Assembly (NCBI GenBank): GCA_031256755.1
Contig: JAIRPZ010000172.1
Span: 1-8,392 of the forward strand
Reading direction: 5' to 3'
DNA length: 8,392 bases
Source: Planctomycetaceae bacterium
Lineage (GTDB): Bacteria; Planctomycetota; Planctomycetia; Pirellulales; Thermoguttaceae
The notes under the pieces were generated by a model. That model saw only the letters and a list, made by a program, of their open reading frames with translations. It had not been told where the DNA came from and ran no database searches. Below, piece after piece: positions 5,445 through 8,392 of the stretch (the stretch's first letter is position 1; the number at the start of each line of letters is the position of its first letter). Made by a program: the position numbers and the translations under genes.

Positions 5445-7472
5445 ATGTCCTATCAAATCCCCCTAAAAAATTGTTTCACCCTCGTTGCTTTGCTGTGTGC
5501 TGCCGGTTTGATCGGCTGCTCTCACTCCAAAACAAACCGGGGACACCTTTTCCGCTGCGACTGGGCTTTTGAATACAACCGCACCCCTTGGATCGGCTGT
5601 CCGGCGGATTCCGGCATTGACGAAGAAAAACAGGGCTGCGGACTTTTCGACTGTTTCAGAAAAGAAAAAGACGGCAAAAAAGGATACCGCCGCCATTGCG
5701 GTCAAACGCCGAACTGCACAGCCCAAAATCCCTGCTGCCGGACTCTCGGCTGCGGCATGTGGGTTGATCCCGCCGAAACCCAAACCGCAATGGTGGCTCT
5801 GGGCGGAACCGCTAAAGCGTGCGGTCTCACCCCGTTTTGTTCGCCGCAAAAGCCGTGCGGTCTCACTCCTCACTGCGGTAAACCTGTCAGCGTCAATGTT
5901 CATCCGCAGACGTTATTGCTGAACGGTCAAACCGGCGGTGCCGCCAACGGACAACCGGGAGGCGGATACACGGTTTCCGGCGTTCCCGGTGCGACCTTAA
6001 ACGGCTTGACCGGACGCACATTTGCGGCGGGAAATCCGCCGCCGTCTGCCGGCTTTGCCGGAGTTGTCCGGGGTATGAGTCCGGGAGGTGCCGGTTATAT
6101 CGAGTCCCCGCCCGGATCGGGAGGGATGCCGATGCCTGTTCCGCTTGTCAGCCGTGGAATTGTGCCGGGGGCTTCGCTCATCACCAACAACGGCGGCGTG
6201 GTGGCAGCCATCGGTGTGGCTACGCCTGCCGGAACAATGACCGCGTCCGGTCTCCGCATGGGAAATGGTATTGTCAATCCGAATGTCGTTCTGCGGGCTT
6301 GTGCAATGACACCGAACTGCACGGCGGCACGCCCGTGCGGTCTGACCCCCGGCTGCGGCGGAGCGGTTGCCCTGAACAGTGTTGCAAACAACGCGGTCGG
6401 ACTGGCTTCCGCACTGCAAGCCCAAGGCATTGCCAGCGGTGTGATGCAGGCCAGCGGCGGAATGGGAACGCTGGTCAATCCGATGACGAATCAGCCGGTC
6501 AGCGGAGTGACGATGAGCGGTTATCCGCAGCAGGGTTATCCGCCGATTGGTTATGCACCGACCGGCTACGCTCCGGGTTATCCGCGGTATGCCGGCGGAG
6601 CGGTTCAGGGGGAAGAACCCGAAGAAACGGAAACCGCCGAGACCGAAGAGATCGTACCGGAAGCCCGATCCAAAATGCCGGTCTCGCGGTTCCAGCCGAT
6701 TCCGTCAAAACCGGTTTTTCAGCGGAGCGAGGGAATGAAGCCGACTCCGAAGCCGCAGCGTGCCGTTAAACCGGAAACGGCTGCCGCCGGTACCGCCGCT
6801 TACACCGCAGCACACGAAGCGGACATTGAAGAGCAACTTGACCGTGCTTATCTTGAAGGCGTTGCTGCGGCTATGGACGAAGTGGAGCGGAAGATAGAGG
6901 CGAGGCAGCAGGCGGCGGCGAAAGCGGAATTGCAGGCGAAAATACTCCGGCAATCGGCCATAATGGAACAGCAATTTGCGGTTCAGGAGGCGGAGGAACT
7001 GCCGGCCGTTGCTGCCGCCCGTCAGCGGGCAGCACAGCCGTCTGCACAGCCGTTGGCGGTGAGCGAGCCGAAACGTCTTCCGCCGCCGAAACCGCAGCCG
7101 CAAACGGCACAGACCGAGCCGCGGATTCCGCCTCCTGCCGCTGCCGCACCGGACATCAAACCTGAAAAAAAGTTGGCAAAATTAACTTCTTCGATCAAAA
7201 ATACAATTGCTGCGGAAATCGGCACATTGCGTATTCCGATTTTGGGCGGCAGGCAAAATCAAAGTCAGGAGACCGGACAAACTGCCGGACACAAACCGGC
7301 AGCGGCGGCAGGCGGCGGACAAAAAGTTCGGACAGAGCAGGCGGCGGTTCGGACAACGCTGCCGCCGAAACCGCCGGTGTCCGAAATGCGGCAGGACTAC
7401 GGTTTGGTTTCGGACGAAGAACCGGACGGTATTCAGCAAGCGGAATTCCTTGCCGAAATGCCGCTGCCGTGA
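5445..7472 (+). CDS. Large Cys-repeat, Gly/Pro/Ala-rich lipoprotein of unknown function
   Basis: I do not recognise a family. From ATG 5445 the 675-residue protein begins with a lipoprotein signal peptide: basic N-region, hydrophobic core FTLVALLCAAGLIGC and a lipobox LIGC with Cys25 as the lipidated residue. An in-frame ATG at 5373 would add 24 polar residues before the signal, so I prefer 5445; neither start has an SD. Three 20-residue repeats follow at about 85-104, 126-145 and 286-305, each C-x5-C-x5-C-x5-C-G with CGLTP-like hexads. After the third repeat there is no further Cys. A Gly-rich segment (about 160-355) leads to a Tyr/Gly/Pro stretch (about 357-386, GYP and GYA units), an acidic patch, a charged helical or coiled-coil segment (about 457-520), a Pro/Ala/Gln-rich region and a C-terminal tail. 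It is probably anchored to the cell envelope. The even cysteines suggest metal binding or disulfide cross-linking. It ends 14 bp from convergent coaC. Confidence 0.85.
   Translation: MSYQIPLKNCFTLVALLCAAGLIGCSHSKTNRGHLFRCDWAFEYNRTPWIGCPADSGIDEEKQGCGLFDCFRKEKDGKKGYRRHCGQTPNCTAQNPCCRTLGCGMWVDPAETQTAMVALGGTAKACGLTPFCSPQKPCGLTPHCGKPVSVNVHPQTLLLNGQTGGAANGQPGGGYTVSGVPGATLNGLTGRTFAAGNPPPSAGFAGVVRGMSPGGAGYIESPPGSGGMPMPVPLVSRGIVPGASLITNNGGVVAAIGVATPAGTMTASGLRMGNGIVNPNVVLRACAMTPNCTAARPCGLTPGCGGAVALNSVANNAVGLASALQAQGIASGVMQASGGMGTLVNPMTNQPVSGVTMSGYPQQGYPPIGYAPTGYAPGYPRYAGGAVQGEEPEETETAETEEIVPEARSKMPVSRFQPIPSKPVFQRSEGMKPTPKPQRAVKPETAAAGTAAYTAAHEADIEEQLDRAYLEGVAAAMDEVERKIEARQQAAAKAELQAKILRQSAIMEQQFAVQEAEELPAVAAARQRAAQPSAQPLAVSEPKRLPPPKPQPQTAQTEPRIPPPAAAAPDIKPEKKLAKLTSSIKNTIAAEIGTLRIPILGGRQNQSQETGQTAGHKPAAAAGGGQKVRTEQAAVRTTLPPKPPVSEMRQDYGLVSDEEPDGIQQAEFLAEMPLP
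5697..5756 (+). repeat. Cys-hexad repeat unit 1 in the lipoprotein gene
   Basis: Encodes CGQTPNCTAQNPCCRTLGCG: cysteines at unit positions 1, 7, 13 and 19, plus an extra Cys at 14. It is the most diverged of the three units, with TLG in place of TPx in its last hexad. Confidence 0.8.
5820..5879 (+). repeat. Cys-hexad repeat unit 2 in the lipoprotein gene
   Basis: Encodes CGLTPFCSPQKPCGLTPHCG: cysteines at unit positions 1, 7, 13 and 19, with the CGLTPxC motif twice. It starts 123 bp after the start of unit 1. Confidence 0.85.
6300..6359 (+). repeat. Cys-hexad repeat unit 3 in the lipoprotein gene
   Basis: Encodes CAMTPNCTAARPCGLTPGCG, the same C-x5-C-x5-C-x5-C-G framework as units 1 and 2. 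It is separated from unit 2 by about 140 Gly/Val/Pro-rich residues that contain no cysteine. Confidence 0.85.
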
Positions 7473-7485
7473 CCGGAAGACCGGT
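7472..7485. terminator. Short hairpin between convergent genes
   Basis: ACCGG (7472-7476) and CCGGT (7481-7485) form a 5-bp stem with an AAGA loop, in the 14-bp gap between the stops of the lipoprotein gene and coaC. Position suggests a minimal bidirectional terminator, but the stem is short and no T-run follows on either strand. Confidence 0.25.
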
Positions 7486-7486
7486 G

Positions 7487-8017
7487 TTATCTTGTCAGCA
7501 TGCTTAAAATTGTTTCGGCAATATGTTCCGGTTCGGTCATTCTTCCGATGCCGGTTTCGCCGCAACTTAAATGTCCGCTTGCCGGTTCGATAATCTGCAT
7601 ACCGTCGGCCCGTAATTGTTTGATATTGCGCTGCACGGCGGGTTTGTTCCACATAACTGTATTCATTGCCGGTGCGAAAAGAACCGGTTTATCAAACGAT
7701 AAAATCAGTGTGCTGACCAGATCGTCCGCAATGCCGCACGCTGCTTTGGCGAGAATGTTTGCTGTTGCCGGTGCGATGCAGAACAGGTCGGCATTTCTTG
7801 CCAATTCGATGTGGGCATGACTTCGTCCGCTGCCGAAAACTGCTGTATGTACTGTCCGTCCGCTCAATGCTTCAAACGTTTGCGGTGCAACGAGCCGTGT
7901 TGCGGAGCGTGTCATGACGACGGTTACGCCGATATGCTGCTGCACGAGACGGCTGACGAGTGCTGCGGATTTATAAGCGGCAATGCCGCCGGTCACGCCG
8001 AGTAAAACTTCTTTCAT
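7487..8017 (-). CDS. coaC: Phosphopantothenoylcysteine decarboxylase (CoaC), stand-alone
   Basis: This 176-residue flavoprotein (HFCD family) uses FMN to decarboxylate 4'-phosphopantothenoylcysteine to 4'-phosphopantetheine in coenzyme A synthesis. The N-terminal FMN-binding segment GVTGGIAAYKSAAL (7-20) is clear. The active-site His69 lies in AHIELARNADL, and the PxMNxxMW motif is present as PAMNTVMW (116-123). The substrate-clamp Cys152 lies in GHLSCGETGIGRM. The protein ends about where the CoaC half of bifunctional CoaBC (Dfp, about 400 aa) ends, so the CoaB synthetase half is absent and must be encoded elsewhere. The reading frame has a TAA four codons upstream of ATG 8017, so this is the first possible start, although no SD is seen. 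Related HFCD members (epidermin-type decarboxylases, UbiX) are less likely given the His, PxMN and Cys motifs together. Confidence 0.92.
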   Translation of the reverse strand: MKEVLLGVTGGIAAYKSAALVSRLVQQHIGVTVVMTRSATRLVAPQTFEALSGRTVHTAVFGSGRSHAHIELARNADLFCIAPATANILAKAACGIADDLVSTLILSFDKPVLFAPAMNTVMWNKPAVQRNIKQLRADGMQIIEPASGHLSCGETGIGRMTEPEHIAETILSMLTR

Positions 8018-8046
8018 TGTGTTTGATTAAAATGGAGAATTAGTTT

Positions 8047-8128
8047 GCAGACCGCAGATTGCAGACAGCAGTTTGCAGAAGAGGGATCCCCTCTCTTGCT
8101 GCCGTCTGCTGTCTGCAATCTGCCGTCT
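8047..8128. repeat. Large palindromic hairpin made of 7-bp GCAGANN units
   Basis: The left arm, 8047-8081, is five consecutive heptamers: GCAGACC, GCAGATT, GCAGACA, GCAGTTT, GCAGAAG. The right arm, 8096-8123 on the - strand, is four: GCAGATT, GCAGACA, GCAGACG, GCAGCAA. The arms 8049-8071 and 8106-8128 pair over 23 bp with a single mismatch (8053/8124). The inner part adds GCAG with CTGC and AAGAGGG with CTCTCTT (one G-U) around an ATCCC loop. The 3' end of the rightmost - strand gene is 12 nt away, and the element lies 29 nt upstream of coaC, transcribed in the same direction. It could be a 3'-end or terminator structure or a dispersed intergenic repeat. There is no T-run after it on the - strand and only TTTT on the + strand. 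Confidence 0.8.
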
Positions 8129-8140
8129 TTTCATATCAAT

Positions 8141-8392
8141 TCAAAACGCCTTGAGGTTATTACCGCTGATTTCGACATTTTTACCGTCCTTTTGCAGCAC
8201 CGCCAGTCCGAGTTTCAATGCCTCGTCCGCAACCCCCTTCGCAAACGAAAACCCAGCCACCGCAAGGTAAATCGTCTTGTCCGCAAATTCCGGGAACAAC
8301 TTGCGGAAATTGACCGCCTTACGATTCATAAACGTCTTCAAATCGGGCAGTTGAAACTTGTACTTCACTTCAATAAGCACCAGCGAATCGCC
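8141..8392 (-). CDS. C-terminal part of a PD-(D/E)XK nuclease-like protein (5' end outside window)
   Basis: The frame is open from the right edge to a TGA at 8141-8143, so the N-terminus is missing; GTG at 8380 is in frame but is probably an internal Val. The 83 visible residues begin GDSLVLIEVKYKFQLPDL: an Asp, a hydrophobic beta strand and E-V-K, the D-x5-ExK pattern of PD-(D/E)XK active sites. Next comes a helix (TFMNRKAVNFRKLFPEF), a strand with AVAGFSFAKGVADEALKLGL, then VLQKDGKNVEI and the C-terminus. The order resembles conserved hypothetical proteins of the DUF3782 type that carry this fold, in which the segment after ExK has FPEY or FPEF followed by a (G/A)xAG strand. Whether it is a catalytically active nuclease is not known. 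The heptamer hairpin follows its stop. Confidence 0.7.
   Translation of the reverse strand, partial: GDSLVLIEVKYKFQLPDLKTFMNRKAVNFRKLFPEFADKTIYLAVAGFSFAKGVADEALKLGLAVLQKDGKNVEISGNNLKAF

Noticed and set aside
6095..6478. Overlapping long frames on both strands within the lipoprotein gene
   Set aside because: High G+C at third positions and Gly/Pro/Ala composition leave all frames open. Only the + frame starting at 5445 has a signal peptide and internal repeats.
8047..8128. CRISPR array
   Set aside because: The repeats are 7 bp with no spacers and are arranged as a palindrome.

Overview
The window is 8.4 kb of bacterial chromosome at moderate G+C. It carries housekeeping genes, one large lipoprotein gene I cannot place in a known family, and two stretches of non-coding or decayed DNA that have real structure. 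No rRNA, tRNA or CRISPR array is visible. The lineage cannot be fixed from sequence alone. A stand-alone CoaC, SD-poor starts next to a few strong SDs, and a very large Cys/Gly/Pro-rich lipoprotein would fit a Planctomycetota or other PVC-type bacterium, but that is a guess.

Left part (1-3052, all + strand): the charged C-terminal tail of a gene entering from the left; a typical 2-Cys peroxiredoxin (374-961) with a strong SD and a plausible promoter; a nested inverted repeat; then a Rep/UvrD-type superfamily 1A DNA helicase (1052-3052) starting at GTG, followed by a good intrinsic terminator.

Middle (3053-4021): about 970 bp without an intact gene. It holds a tandem 11-bp repeat and what I read as an internally deleted, frameshifted ISAs1-family insertion sequence on the - strand. 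Its transposase keeps the N-terminal associated domain, the first catalytic-Asp region and a C-terminal piece, and 10-bp inverted repeats (TCCCCTGCAA) lie at both ends. Just outside its right end is a textbook sigma-70 promoter (TTGACA-17-TACAAT) driving fabF.

Right part (4022-8392): fabF (3-oxoacyl-ACP synthase II); then a 675-residue lipoprotein with three copies of a 20-residue repeat of evenly spaced cysteines, a Tyr/Gly/Pro-rich segment and a charged helical segment. Convergent to it, on the - strand, is coaC, a monofunctional phosphopantothenoylcysteine decarboxylase. Upstream of coaC lies an 80-bp near-perfect hairpin built from 7-bp GCAGANN units. It follows directly after the 3' end of a - strand gene for a PD-(D/E)XK-like protein that runs off the right edge.

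The genes do not form one pathway. FabF (fatty acids) and CoaC (coenzyme A, the source of the ACP prosthetic group) are metabolically related but lie on opposite strands and are not co-transcribed. The items most worth a second look are the Cys-repeat lipoprotein, the heptamer hairpin and the IS remnant.
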